Part shown: positions 14,941-23,897 of the stretch, piece after piece | Layout of the letters: each line of letters starts with the position of its first letter | Position numbering within the stretch: the stretch's first letter is position 1 | Assembly: GCA_030834895.1 (NCBI GenBank) | Contig: JAUQXA010000008.1 | Location: 1-47,079 of the forward strand | Direction: 5' to 3' | DNA: 47,079 bases | Origin: Anaerolineales bacterium | GTDB taxonomy: Bacteria > Chloroflexota > Anaerolineae > Anaerolineales > Villigracilaceae | Made by a program: the position numbers and the translations under genes | The notes under the pieces: model-generated | Seen by the model: the letters and a program-made list of their open reading frames with translations, nothing else | Told to the model about the DNA's origin: nothing | Database searches by the model: none

Positions 14941-15900
14941 ATGGACGCTATGAGAAAAAACAACCATCAGATGGATCGAGGAAATCAAATGATAAGAATC
15001 GTGATCGTATTATTCGCACTCCTGTTTTTGTTTGCCGGACTGAACTACCGCCAACTCTATTCCACCTGGGCAATCTGGAGCGAAACGAGGCGGCTTGCAA
15101 ACCTGGCAGAGAATGCGCAGGAAGACTTCCAGAATCCAGCATCTGTCGAGGATCGCTTCGAAGGAAAGTTGTCTCCTGACTTTTGGGAATTTACAACCAT
15201 CAATGGTGGTGGAACTGTTTCGAATGAAACAGCCTGGCATTCGACCACGTTCTCAACCGATCAAGGGCTGACACTTCAACACTCTCCAGACCCGTTCTTC
15301 AATGACGAGAAGCCGGACCGACGTGAGCCGGCATCGGAGCGATACAACAACGTCACCCTCATTGGCGGGAGCGGATTTAGACCCACGCCATCTGCCGATG
15401 TTGTCTTGAAATTCAAATCAAAAGCCAGTGATACCTTCTACGGCACCGCCGGCGTGGTTGTTCAACCAGTTGGAACGCTCCAGGAGGATGGTTTCTTTAC
15501 AAAACCATTCGACATGTTCGGCTTCGCCGTCATGGGGGACGAGTCCTCGTTCTATGGAAAAAACGGTTCCCTTTGCTATCTGGCTCTCAACTGGGTTCCT
15601 GTCCAGGTTGAATCTTTAGAGGTGGACGCTCATGCCTGGCATGACTACGAAATCCGTCTGCGTTGGATCAGTAAAACAGAATGGCTGGGCACTGTATCGG
15701 CTGATGACTCTGTACTGTGCCAGATGCCCATGCCCGCCTTCGGACCGCTGGAAGTTCATGTTTGGAGCGACAATTTCCTGGTGATCAACCAACCGCAGCG
15801 TTGGTGGGAACTTGCGCCCACTTTGGATTTGAAATTCCAGGACGGCGGGGAGAAGCAATTTCTTCTGGACAGGATCGGGATATTCGAAGAATCACGATAA
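14941..15900 (+). CDS. Membrane-anchored lectin-like beta-sandwich protein
   Basis: A 319-residue protein: one N-terminal membrane segment (MIRIVIVLFALLFLFAGL, about residues 17-35), a short helix, then an extracytoplasmic domain starting VEDRFEGKLSPDFWEF. Alternating strands, FYGTAGVVVQPVG and many Trp/Phe resemble concanavalin-like (LamG or GH16-type) folds; I see no clear catalytic Glu pair. AAAAGGATATGCA precedes the ATG. It is first in the cluster, so it may be an envelope-exposed component of the secretion-like machine, but this is not proven. Confidence 0.55.
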   Translation: MDAMRKNNHQMDRGNQMIRIVIVLFALLFLFAGLNYRQLYSTWAIWSETRRLANLAENAQEDFQNPASVEDRFEGKLSPDFWEFTTINGGGTVSNETAWHSTTFSTDQGLTLQHSPDPFFNDEKPDRREPASERYNNVTLIGGSGFRPTPSADVVLKFKSKASDTFYGTAGVVVQPVGTLQEDGFFTKPFDMFGFAVMGDESSFYGKNGSLCYLALNWVPVQVESLEVDAHAWHDYEIRLRWISKTEWLGTVSADDSVLCQMPMPAFGPLEVHVWSDNFLVINQPQRWWELAPTLDLKFQDGGEKQFLLDRIGIFEESR

Positions 15901-15951
15901 GCAGCCGATACGCCTGCCGACACACCCGTCCCTCCTCCAGCCATGTTTTTG

Positions 15952-15964
15952 TATCATACGCCCC
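15952..15964 (+). promoter_or_regulatory. TATCAT box 7 nt before ATG (possible leaderless start)
   Basis: TATCAT-ACGCCCC-ATG. The same arrangement, TATCAT-CCGCCCC-ATG, precedes the VirB4-like gene (23885-23898), and TATCATGCGTCCC occurs at 14894. A -10-like hexamer at this distance would place transcription start at the ATG. No good -35 is visible. Confidence 0.4.
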
Positions 15965-16528
15965 ATGAGTGAGACCTATCAGTCCAAACGCGAACGCTGG
16001 CAGCGCATGCTGGAAGCGCTGCCAGTCGGCTTGCAAGAACACATCTCCCTGCGCAATGTGGAAGCCGTGGCGGGATTGACTCCTCAGGCGCAGAAACAAC
16101 TTGCAGAAGCCATCCAGGCAGGACTCAAACGCATTCCGCGCGCGGTGGAACAGTTGCGGATCAATCCAAATACCTCCATTGCAGATTTGCTTGCTCCACC
16201 ATCCTTATCCGTCACAGAGTCGCCATCAACAGACGTCCAAAATGAATTAGCCGATTTGATCCGACAATGTTTCCCTGACATGCCGCGCGTGTCGGCGGAA
16301 GCCCTGGCGAATTCTGACGTGATGGAGGTGGCACGACATACCGCGCAGGCGCATCACCAGTTACTGGCGTCAAATCATTTGCGAACGGACTTTGTGATGA
16401 TGGTCCTGTATGGACTGATGCGTCAATCCCTGGAACGCCTCGAAGAGGTAATTGTAAATACACCTGCCCTGCGGCAGGCATTCAATCAGGGCAGTCTGCC
16501 CTGGAAACCAAACGATTGGAGAAGATAA
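15965..16528 (+). CDS. Hypothetical helical cytoplasmic protein of secretion-like cluster
   Basis: 187 residues, predicted mostly helical, with no signal or membrane segment. It has a charged N-terminus (SETYQSKRERWQRMLEALP), a middle Pro/Ser spacer and a C-terminal helical part (FVMMVLYGLMRQSLERLEEV). No family is recognised. It ends 3 bp before the CpaB-like gene, so it is very likely part of the same transcript. The start is set by the TATCAT-N7-ATG arrangement; no ribosome site is seen. Confidence 0.6.
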   Translation: MSETYQSKRERWQRMLEALPVGLQEHISLRNVEAVAGLTPQAQKQLAEAIQAGLKRIPRAVEQLRINPNTSIADLLAPPSLSVTESPSTDVQNELADLIRQCFPDMPRVSAEALANSDVMEVARHTAQAHHQLLASNHLRTDFVMMVLYGLMRQSLERLEEVIVNTPALRQAFNQGSLPWKPNDWRR

Positions 16529-16531
16529 AAC

Positions 16532-17449
16532 ATGCTAAAACGAATTGCCTCAACCGGCGTGAACCTGGTGGTGCTAGGGGTGTCGGTTGGAATCTTTCTT
16601 GTCGCCTTCATTGCCCTGAACGCTTTGGGCGCGGCGCAAAAACCACCCACCATTTCAGTCCTTTCCGCCACACGCGATCTAAATATCGGGGATGCGATCA
16701 CTCCTGCCGACCTTGCGGTCAAGACCGTTTTTCAGGATGATAATGCCAGCCTGTACATTCCCGGAGAAGAAGTTACCGGGGTCGTCGGCGGGGTGGTCGC
16801 CCAGCCGATCTTCAATGGACAACCCATCTTTCGTTCTGCAATTGTGGCTCAGGCGGCAGAAGGCACACGGCTCTCCGCCGTGCTTGCGAAATACCCCGGG
16901 CATAGCTTATTCCCCCTGCCATTGGATGCAATGAACCTTGTGGCTCCCGATGCGGAGGCATTCCTGCCCGGCGATCTGGTCGGCGTGACGATGGTGATCA
17001 GCAGTCGCCCGCAGCAGATGTCCACACCGACTGCCATGCCGGAGGTCATCATCGAATCTGATTATGAGGCGCAGCCGGCTGCAACACCTGCCCCTCAGGA
17101 GATTGCACAAACAGATGCATTGAGTCGCGCACTGCCTCCCCTTGCCAAGGATCTGTTTCCGATGGGCGTGCGCGTAATCTCCGTGCAGGGTCTGCCGCCT
17201 GAGACTGATTCATCTGATACAGGCAACTCGGACTCCACCTTTACCTCCATTGACCAGCCCCAAATGTTGATCCTGCTTGTTCCCAATGCCAGCCGCGAAG
17301 TGTTGTCGCTTGCCCTGCAGCTGGGAGATCGCCTGGTGGTTTCCCTGATGGCGCGCGGGGATGAGCAGCCCACCGCAGGCTTCACCTATTGGGACTTCGA
17401 AGACTTATTCAAATCGGATCGCAAGGAAGTTTTGGGAGGAGGACAATAA
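16532..17449 (+). CDS. SAF-domain protein, CpaB/RcpC-like
   Basis: 305 residues. N-terminal membrane segment (NLVVLGVSVGIFLVAFIALNAL), then a SAF domain (SATRDLNIGDAITPADLAVK, residues about 45-100) followed by a second conserved part with a Pro/Thr-rich insertion and LILLVPNASREVLSLALQLG near residues 245-265. In Tad/Flp pilus systems CpaB is the envelope protein that binds the secretin and peptidoglycan region. The following genes (MinD-like, CpaF-like) are the usual partners. No secretin is present, as expected for a monoderm. The stop overlaps the next start (TAATG). Confidence 0.75.
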   Translation: MLKRIASTGVNLVVLGVSVGIFLVAFIALNALGAAQKPPTISVLSATRDLNIGDAITPADLAVKTVFQDDNASLYIPGEEVTGVVGGVVAQPIFNGQPIFRSAIVAQAAEGTRLSAVLAKYPGHSLFPLPLDAMNLVAPDAEAFLPGDLVGVTMVISSRPQQMSTPTAMPEVIIESDYEAQPAATPAPQEIAQTDALSRALPPLAKDLFPMGVRVISVQGLPPETDSSDTGNSDSTFTSIDQPQMLILLVPNASREVLSLALQLGDRLVVSLMARGDEQPTAGFTYWDFEDLFKSDRKEVLGGGQ

Positions 17450-18810
17450 TGCAGGTACTCTTGCTTGGCGCGGGAACCGTCACATCCCGCCTGAATATGC
17501 AACTGGCAGAACAGGGACATTCGGTGGTCGCTCAGATTGCGGCCTTCACTCCGCAGCACCTTGACCTGTTTGATTTCCGCGCCATCATCGTGATCTCCCC
17601 TGAATCATCCGTATCACCTGAGAGCCTGGTCAAGGCAGCCGAACGCGGCAAGTTGATCTTCGTCATTGCGGGCGTTGGCGATGGCATGTCCTCCTGGGCG
17701 AATGGTGTCGGTGTTCCTGCATTTGCGTACCCGCCTTCGGATGTGGATATCAATCGTTTATACGAGGAAATGCGCAGAGGCGACGCCGGCAACCTTGCGG
17801 CGGACGATCAATACCGCAGGGCGGTGCTGGGCAGCGACATGTCTGCCCGCATTCAATCCGGCATGGCGGTGCGCAAGATCGCCATCACCTCGCCCAAAGG
17901 CGGGACGGGCAAGACGACAGTGGCGGTCAATCTTGCGGTGGCGCTGGCCCTATCGGGTATCACCACTTATCTCGTGGATGCGGATGGCAATGCGGGCGCG
18001 TTGCAATATCACATGCGCATGGAACGTGTCAACACGACCATGATCGGCTTGTTGCGGCGTGAGATCGCCAAAGCAAACAAGGGCGTGATGGGCGATGTTG
18101 CTTCGGGCGCCGCCTATCTCAATGCCTTCACACCTTTGGAAAACCTGCCTACCCTGCGCATCCTGCCGGGTTTGATCACCGACGATTTAGGAGATGAAGT
18201 CCTGCAGCAGGAAGCAAAAGTCGCCGAGGTCATCCAGGGCTTGTATGAGGCCGGAGTTGCGGCAGGCGGCGTGGTCATTATGGATGTCGGCATCAACCCC
18301 GCCCACGTCGTGCATCGCGCAGCACTGAAGGCGGCAGAGGGCATTGCGATTGTCATCAAGCCCGAAATTCCCGACCTTGCCGAGACCCGCCGTTGGATTG
18401 CGCGCATGATCAATTCCCTGGCAAATGTGGTCGGAAAAAACAGCGCCCATGAGTTTATCGGCAGCCGTGTCAAGCTCTGCTACAACCAGGTGGTTGGGGA
18501 TGGTTTCAAGGCGGCGCATAAGATGTTGCAGCAGGCCTTGAGCGAGGACAAGATCGAGTTGGCCCTTATCCCGAATGGCATCATCCCGATCGTGGACCCG
18601 CGCCTTGCCGCTCAAGCTGTGAACTCGGATCGCCGCGATGACATCCTGATCTGGAGATACAAGAAGGAGAAACTGGAGGAACTCGGTCCCTTCGCCGATT
18701 CACTGCTGGGCTTCGCGGCGCATTTTGTACCTGCCGTGCGGGAAGGCGCATCACGTGTTGGGCTGCTGCCGAATGTGACGAAAAAACGCGGCTGGTTTGG
18801 GAAGGGATAG
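17449..18810 (+). CDS. MinD/CpaE-like P-loop ATPase
   Basis: 453 residues. The N-terminal 130 residues resemble a degenerate receiver-like or Rossmann domain (MQVLLLGAGTVTSRL, then FRAIIVISPESSVSPESLVK), as in CpaE proteins. The C-terminal part is a ParA/MinD ATPase with the deviant Walker A SPKGGTGKTT (residues about 148-157), LVDADGNAGALQYH and VVIMDVGINPAHVV. CpaE-type proteins position Tad-like machinery at cell sites. The ATG at 17449 overlaps the previous stop and follows GGAGGA, so the in-frame start at 17389 is rejected. Confidence 0.8.
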   Translation: MQVLLLGAGTVTSRLNMQLAEQGHSVVAQIAAFTPQHLDLFDFRAIIVISPESSVSPESLVKAAERGKLIFVIAGVGDGMSSWANGVGVPAFAYPPSDVDINRLYEEMRRGDAGNLAADDQYRRAVLGSDMSARIQSGMAVRKIAITSPKGGTGKTTVAVNLAVALALSGITTYLVDADGNAGALQYHMRMERVNTTMIGLLRREIAKANKGVMGDVASGAAYLNAFTPLENLPTLRILPGLITDDLGDEVLQQEAKVAEVIQGLYEAGVAAGGVVIMDVGINPAHVVHRAALKAAEGIAIVIKPEIPDLAETRRWIARMINSLANVVGKNSAHEFIGSRVKLCYNQVVGDGFKAAHKMLQQALSEDKIELALIPNGIIPIVDPRLAAQAVNSDRRDDILIWRYKKEKLEELGPFADSLLGFAAHFVPAVREGASRVGLLPNVTKKRGWFGKG

Positions 18811-18813
18811 CGG

Positions 18814-20262
18814 ATGTTTGATATTGCCGGCAAAACAATGAAACCTGTGTCCGAGGCGCGTTCATCAGATGAGATGGAACACTGGTGGAATACCCTTGTG
18901 GAGGAGGCGCGCGCCAAGAAGGCGACTGAGTCTTTACAAAAAAGTATGACTTCCACCGAGATCGAGGCTCTGGCGCGGCAGGTATTTGAAGAAGTGAGAG
19001 TTCGGGCTGTCGATGCGGGCGTCAGCCTACCGCGGGAATTTATCCTGCGCTTGATTGGCGACCTCTCGGGCATGGGTCCTTTATTGGAATTGATTGCCCG
19101 TTCCGATGTCGAGGATATTGCCATCAACCTGGGACACATTTACGTGTACACCACCACCAGCGGCTGGGAACATGCCGGCGCAGCCCCGGATGGAATCGGA
19201 GATGCGCTTCGCGTCATGATCGATCGGGCAGGACAGCGCGCACCGACACCTGATTACCCGATTGCCGATGCCATGTTGCAGGTGATGGTTCCTTTGGGAG
19301 ATGGCACAGTACGCAGAAAAGGTGTGCGTATCAACTATGTCATGCCGCCTGCCTCCCCTTATGGTGACACGATTACCCTGCGTGTCTCCAATTACCGAAC
19401 AGCATCCGACCTCACCCAGGGCAGTCTGGCGCTGCTGTGTCAGAACCGACTGCCTCCCGTGCCTCGTCCACACTTTGACCCGAAGGATTTCCCACGCGGC
19501 AATGGCATTCTCACGCCGGAGGCTGCCAATTACCTATTGAGCGTGATGGTGCATGGCGGGACTCTGGTGATTGCCGGAACCACAGGATCGGGCAAGACCT
19601 TTGTCGGGCAGCGCATCCTGCAGGAGATGCTGGACTACTATCCGCGCGGCGCAATCCGTCTCTTTATCGTCGAGGACAGCAACGAGATCATCCTGAATGG
19701 TTGGAACGGGGATAGCAAGTCCGACACGGGCAACATCATCTACACCGTGACCCGCCCTGAAATTCGCGGCGGTCCGCCGCCTGTGACCATGTATGACCTG
19801 ATCCGATCCGCCCTGCGTTCCCGCCCGCATGGGGTGGTGATCGGGGAAGCGCGCGGGGCGGAAGCATGGGAACTCATTCGCGCCGCAGCAACGGGACATG
19901 GGCATTCCGCCTTCACGATCCATGCAACAAGCGCCGAACATGTCTGGCCGCGTTTCCTGCAGGTGGTACAGGCTCATCCCGATGCGGCAAGGATGTCGGA
20001 GATCCAGATTGCACAATCCTTTGCGGAGGCGGTGACTGCTGCAGTTTATATCGAGCGCAATCCACAACATGGACAGATCGTGCGCGAGATTGTGGAGGTT
20101 GCGACCATTGTGGAACGTACTGCCGCACGCCCATCCTTCTCTCCGTTATTTAGATTTGAACAGGGGAAGGGATTGATCCCTACCGGAAATCGCCCGATGC
20201 GTCCCGGCTTCCGGGCAACGGACCTGAATATTCCTGAGTCCATCTTCAAAGTGGGGATGTAA
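18814..20262 (+). CDS. CpaF/TadA-type secretion ATPase (VirB11 superfamily)
   Basis: 482 residues. Walker A GTTGSGKTF near residue 255, Asp box RLFIVEDSNEII, Walker B-like region GVVIGEARGAEAW, and His box GHGHSAFTIHATSAEHVWPR. The N-terminal region (about 1-200) has the usual helical all-alpha plus PAS-like layout of CpaF. These hexameric ATPases drive pilus assembly or secretion at the cytoplasmic face. It is coupled to the flanking genes by 3-bp spacing and a TAATG overlap. No TadB/TadC membrane partner is found in this window, which is unusual for a true Tad pilus. Confidence 0.85.
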   Translation: MFDIAGKTMKPVSEARSSDEMEHWWNTLVEEARAKKATESLQKSMTSTEIEALARQVFEEVRVRAVDAGVSLPREFILRLIGDLSGMGPLLELIARSDVEDIAINLGHIYVYTTTSGWEHAGAAPDGIGDALRVMIDRAGQRAPTPDYPIADAMLQVMVPLGDGTVRRKGVRINYVMPPASPYGDTITLRVSNYRTASDLTQGSLALLCQNRLPPVPRPHFDPKDFPRGNGILTPEAANYLLSVMVHGGTLVIAGTTGSGKTFVGQRILQEMLDYYPRGAIRLFIVEDSNEIILNGWNGDSKSDTGNIIYTVTRPEIRGGPPPVTMYDLIRSALRSRPHGVVIGEARGAEAWELIRAAATGHGHSAFTIHATSAEHVWPRFLQVVQAHPDAARMSEIQIAQSFAEAVTAAVYIERNPQHGQIVREIVEVATIVERTAARPSFSPLFRFEQGKGLIPTGNRPMRPGFRATDLNIPESIFKVGM

Positions 20263-20789
20263 TGGCAGAACAAATCATTGGTTCGACGCGCGCCTTTGTA
20301 TTGGCAAAGGGATTTACACAGGTCGGCTCCCATGCGGCTTTGATCGGCGAGGATGATACCCACCGATTATTTTCCGAAATTTATGCTGATCCCGACCGGC
20401 CCGAGGTGAGGCCGCAGGAGGGGTATCAGGCGATCCTTTCCTCCATGCAGCCGGGTGGGACTCTGCGGTTGTTGCAATTGTTCTGGCCTGACCCCGAACC
20501 ACGATTGGAGTTTCAAAAGCAGGTTCAAAGTTGGAAACCTCCGGACGCAGATGGGTTGGATATTTTGCACCAGGGATTGCTACTTGCTATTCAGGAATAT
20601 TCCCTGCCTTTTGTTCGGCGCACTGTTTTGGAATTTGTTTTATCCGGGGACGAAGGGAAAGCCTGGTGGGATGGCTTGAGCGGGTTATGTGCCGGCTTTG
20701 GATTACGAATTCGGTATCTGGATCAACCTGCCGTTGAGGGACTGACGCGCTGGGTGCTCAATCCAAATCTGGAATACAGGGGTTCCTGA
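20262..20789 (+). CDS. Hypothetical protein of secretion-like cluster
   Basis: 175 residues, soluble, overlapping the CpaF-like stop (TAATG). It contains FVLAKGFTQVGSHAALIGED, RLLQLFWPDPEP and a C-terminal WWDGLSGLCAGFGLRIRYLD. No family is recognised. Tight coupling says it belongs with the ATPase, perhaps as a regulator or adaptor. The Trp-rich pattern and lack of signal peptide point to a cytoplasmic protein. Confidence 0.6.
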   Translation: MAEQIIGSTRAFVLAKGFTQVGSHAALIGEDDTHRLFSEIYADPDRPEVRPQEGYQAILSSMQPGGTLRLLQLFWPDPEPRLEFQKQVQSWKPPDADGLDILHQGLLLAIQEYSLPFVRRTVLEFVLSGDEGKAWWDGLSGLCAGFGLRIRYLDQPAVEGLTRWVLNPNLEYRGS

Positions 20790-20941
20790 CATCGCAGTCC
20801 AAACAGGTTTGGCTGGAATACACGTCTCAAAATAGCTGTGAAAAATCGGGGATCCGGTAATCTTGGAAAATATCCCCCAACCTTTTCGTTTATCATTGTG
20901 TATACCTGATATGAGTACTCTATCAAAGAAGAGGGCAGTTC

Positions 20942-21496
20942 ATGGATGATGCACAAGCCATTCGCCGCCTCAAAGGCGGAGACCTTGGCGGGCTGGCGAT
21001 TCTCATGGAGCGCTATCAGGTCAGGGCGGCGCGCGCGGCATTCCTGATCACACACGACCAGTCCGTCGCGCAGGATGTGGTGCAGGAGACCTTAATCCGC
21101 ATCTGCCAGCGGATTCATCAATTCGACGAATCCCGTCCGTTTGAACCCTATCTCATGCGCAGCGTGGTCCATGCCGCGCTCAACACCGTCCGCGGAAGTG
21201 ACAGGCTCGTTTCGCTGGAGGACGAATCCGACGAAGTCGAATCCCTGCTCGACTGCGCCGCCTCCGTCGAATCGCAGGTGGAATACGCCCAATTGCAGCA
21301 GAAGATCCTGAACGCGCTCTCCAAGCTTTCGCCGCGACAGCGTGCCGTGATCGTCCAGCGCTATTATCTCGAAATGAGCGAACAGGAAATGGCGTCCGCG
21401 CTGGATGCTGCGCCGGGCACCGTCAAATGGCTGTTGAACGCAGCTCGCGGACAGTTGCGCCGCCTGCTTGGGCAGAAAGGTGAGACAGATGAATAA
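20942..21496 (+). CDS. ECF (sigma-70 family) sigma factor
   Basis: 184 residues. Region 2 covers about residues 15-80 (MERYQVRAARAAFLITHDQS, VAQDVVQETLIRICQRI) and region 4 about 120-175 (LSPRQRAVIVQRYYLEMSEQ followed by a helix-turn-helix, APGTVKWLLNAARGQLRRLL). ECF sigma factors direct RNA polymerase to stress-type promoters and are held by a membrane anti-sigma. The next gene overlaps by 8 bp and is membrane-anchored. A 152-bp gap precedes it, so this pair is a separate transcription unit inside the secretion-like cluster. Confidence 0.9.
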   Translation: MDDAQAIRRLKGGDLGGLAILMERYQVRAARAAFLITHDQSVAQDVVQETLIRICQRIHQFDESRPFEPYLMRSVVHAALNTVRGSDRLVSLEDESDEVESLLDCAASVESQVEYAQLQQKILNALSKLSPRQRAVIVQRYYLEMSEQEMASALDAAPGTVKWLLNAARGQLRRLLGQKGETDE

Positions 21497-23819
21497 GAGT
21501 TATCGCGATATTTTAGATTCTGTCGCCAGGCCGAATATTCCCGACGATCTCGATCTTTTCCCGCGCGTGGCAGCGCGGTTAAATCAAAGGAAAACTTTCA
21601 TGCAAACCTTGCGTGCCAGACCAGCCCTCGCTATGATCCTTGCCTTTCTCGCCCTGCTTTTACTGACAGGCGTCGCCTATGCCATTGGACGATTGACCGG
21701 CTACATCCCCGGCATTGGTTTCGTGCAGACGAGCTCGCTGCGCGTCCTTGCCGAACCCGTCAGCCAGACACGGGACGGAGTCACCGTAAGCATCGAACAA
21801 GTGGTGGTCGACTCCGAGCGAACCATCATCGTCTACAAGGCGGAAGGACTCACCATCCAGGCTGCCAACTCGAAGGGCGAAGGCGGCGGGCCTTTTGGCT
21901 CGTCTCATCTACTCCGCCTGCCTGATGGGACCACGCTTGAAGAATCCAGGGAATTCAACGGCACACCGGAGCCGCTGCTCGGCAACATCACAACGGAAGG
22001 CGGATGGCCCAACTATGTGCAAAGACTCGTGTATCGGTCCGTCCCGTCACAGGTGAACGAGTTGACGCTGGTCATTCCCGTCCTGCAAAATATGCCCGTT
22101 GGAGCCGCGCCCGAAAACTGGGAAATCACCTTCAAGCTCAAACCCGCGCCAGCGGACATGAATTACGCACCCATCATTGAATTTACACCCGCGCCGTCAG
22201 AGGTGGCAACGGTCACACCCGCCGCAGGAGAAACCAGCGTCCCGGCACTTTCCAGCACGACGACGAAAAATAGCTTCACTCTGCAATTGGATAATGTCAT
22301 CGAACTGGAAGATGGCTTCGTATTCACCGGAAATTTATCCTGGGACGATTCCGCATTCCCAGCCGGCAAGGACGTATTCCCTGAAGCAGCACGCCCCGTA
22401 TTGACGGACGCAAATGGACAGGAAGTCCCAATCGAGGAAGTACCGTTGGATTGGTCCAATCAGAAGAACAGGCTTTCCTGGTCGTATCGCACAAATCGCA
22501 AGGCGTTCGCGGGTCCGTTGACCTTGAGCGTTTCATCCGTCAAGGCAACTGTGCTCGCTCCGCCGGCTGATTTCCAAATCGACCTTGGGCCCGATCCGCA
22601 AGTCGGGCAGACATGGGAGCCCAATCAGGATTTTGTCTTCAACGGTCACACCATTCGTCTGGCATCGATTCAATTGAATGGCGATTGCGCCCCGCAGATG
22701 TACTCCCTGATCTTCAACTTTACTAGCGATTTGGCAGGCGCCGACGGCTTTGTCAACGACCTCGCGCCGCAGGATCCTTTTGATTATTCCTGCGAAGGCA
22801 GCGGAGGGATATGGCAGGAAGGCCGACCGGTTGATTCGACAGACTTCTCCGTTGGCATCCCATACGGCATGATCCCTAGCGGGCCACGCCAATTTACAGT
22901 CAACCTGTCTGTGCCTTACGTGGTCGAAGGTCCGTGGCAGGTGATGTGGACTCCGCCGCTCACGTCCGAACCGACAGCGACGCCCGCAGCTGAAGCCTGT
23001 CTCACGCTGGACATATGGAATCAACTCATAAATCGGAATGACCCGCTGCCGGCAGGCTTGGGCGGACAAGTCATCACGACAGTCGACGAAGGCTGGCGGC
23101 TGCCCGGAATCTATGTCAGCAACCTCGACGGGTCGAACTCGCGCAAGATCAACATGGGCGCATGGCCGTCCCTCTCCACAGACGGAACGCGGCTGGCGTA
23201 CAGCATCGACGATGGAATTCACATCTTCAACCTCGCAAGCGAGGAGAATCCCGCGCTGGGCATGGACGGCTACCGCATCATCTGGTCGCCGGATAACACC
23301 CGCTTGATGTACACGACGACCTTCACACTCAACGTGGTCAATGCAGACGGGACAGGTTCCCAGCAAGTTGACACCGGCGCGGCGCAGGTGATCGCCCCGT
23401 CAGGCTGGCTGCCAGATAATCAGACCATCATATTCTCCACGATGGGCGGGGACGGGTTCACCTTCAAGAGTCACAACCTGCAAAGCGGCGAGACGAAGGA
23501 ACTGTTCACGATTCAAAACAAGGCGGGTTATGGCGCGGTCTCCCCCGATGGGCAGTGGCTCGTTTTCGCGGACCGTGTGTTCGGCGCGAACAATTGGGGC
23601 ATCTTCATCTCGCGATTGGATGGATCGGGTCGCAAACTTGTTGTGGAACCGGAAGTTCCAACCGCATTTGCCTCTGTATGGGGACCGGATGGCCAGTGGT
23701 TGATCATCAACACAGCAAAACAAGATGGAACGACGATTCCAGTGCTGGTCAACCCATTCACCTGTCAGGTTGCCCACCTTGGCAATTTCAATGGCATGGT
23801 GGAGGGGTGGAGTCCGTAA
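21489..23819 (+). CDS. Membrane protein with DUF4179-like and TolB-like propeller parts, putative anti-sigma
   Basis: 776 residues. A short cytoplasmic N-terminus (about 50 residues, with LDLFPRVAARLNQRK) precedes one membrane segment (ALAMILAFLALLLLTGVAYAI). The middle extracytoplasmic region has beta-rich domains like those in sigma-associated DUF4179 proteins, split by Thr/Pro spacers. The C-terminal 270 residues form TolB/PD40-like repeats (GIYVSNLDGSNSRKINMGAW, then PDGQWLVFADRV). The ATG overlaps the sigma stop. Layout fits a sensor/anti-sigma that releases the sigma factor on an outside signal. Anti-sigma activity is inferred from the operon. Confidence 0.7.
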   Translation: MNKSYRDILDSVARPNIPDDLDLFPRVAARLNQRKTFMQTLRARPALAMILAFLALLLLTGVAYAIGRLTGYIPGIGFVQTSSLRVLAEPVSQTRDGVTVSIEQVVVDSERTIIVYKAEGLTIQAANSKGEGGGPFGSSHLLRLPDGTTLEESREFNGTPEPLLGNITTEGGWPNYVQRLVYRSVPSQVNELTLVIPVLQNMPVGAAPENWEITFKLKPAPADMNYAPIIEFTPAPSEVATVTPAAGETSVPALSSTTTKNSFTLQLDNVIELEDGFVFTGNLSWDDSAFPAGKDVFPEAARPVLTDANGQEVPIEEVPLDWSNQKNRLSWSYRTNRKAFAGPLTLSVSSVKATVLAPPADFQIDLGPDPQVGQTWEPNQDFVFNGHTIRLASIQLNGDCAPQMYSLIFNFTSDLAGADGFVNDLAPQDPFDYSCEGSGGIWQEGRPVDSTDFSVGIPYGMIPSGPRQFTVNLSVPYVVEGPWQVMWTPPLTSEPTATPAAEACLTLDIWNQLINRNDPLPAGLGGQVITTVDEGWRLPGIYVSNLDGSNSRKINMGAWPSLSTDGTRLAYSIDDGIHIFNLASEENPALGMDGYRIIWSPDNTRLMYTTTFTLNVVNADGTGSQQVDTGAAQVIAPSGWLPDNQTIIFSTMGGDGFTFKSHNLQSGETKELFTIQNKAGYGAVSPDGQWLVFADRVFGANNWGIFISRLDGSGRKLVVEPEVPTAFASVWGPDGQWLIINTAKQDGTTIPVLVNPFTCQVAHLGNFNGMVEGWSP

Positions 23820-23852
23820 CAGAATGGACTGATGGAAAAGGAGAGTTTAGCG

Positions 23853-23883
23853 ACACGGACGGAGCACCCGTCCGTGTTTTTTT
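23853..23883 (+). terminator. Rho-independent terminator after sigma/anti-sigma pair
   Basis: Perfect 10-bp stem ACACGGACGG / CCGTCCGTGT with loop AGCAC, followed by seven T. It begins 34 bp after the anti-sigma-like stop. It also overlaps the far upstream frame of the VirB4-like gene, which argues against an earlier start there. Confidence 0.9.
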
Positions 23884-23897
23884 ATATCATCCGCCCC

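Noticed and set aside
23832..23897. Upstream start for the VirB4-like gene
   Set aside because: The segment contains the complete terminator of the preceding operon; TATCAT-N7-ATG marks 23898 as start.
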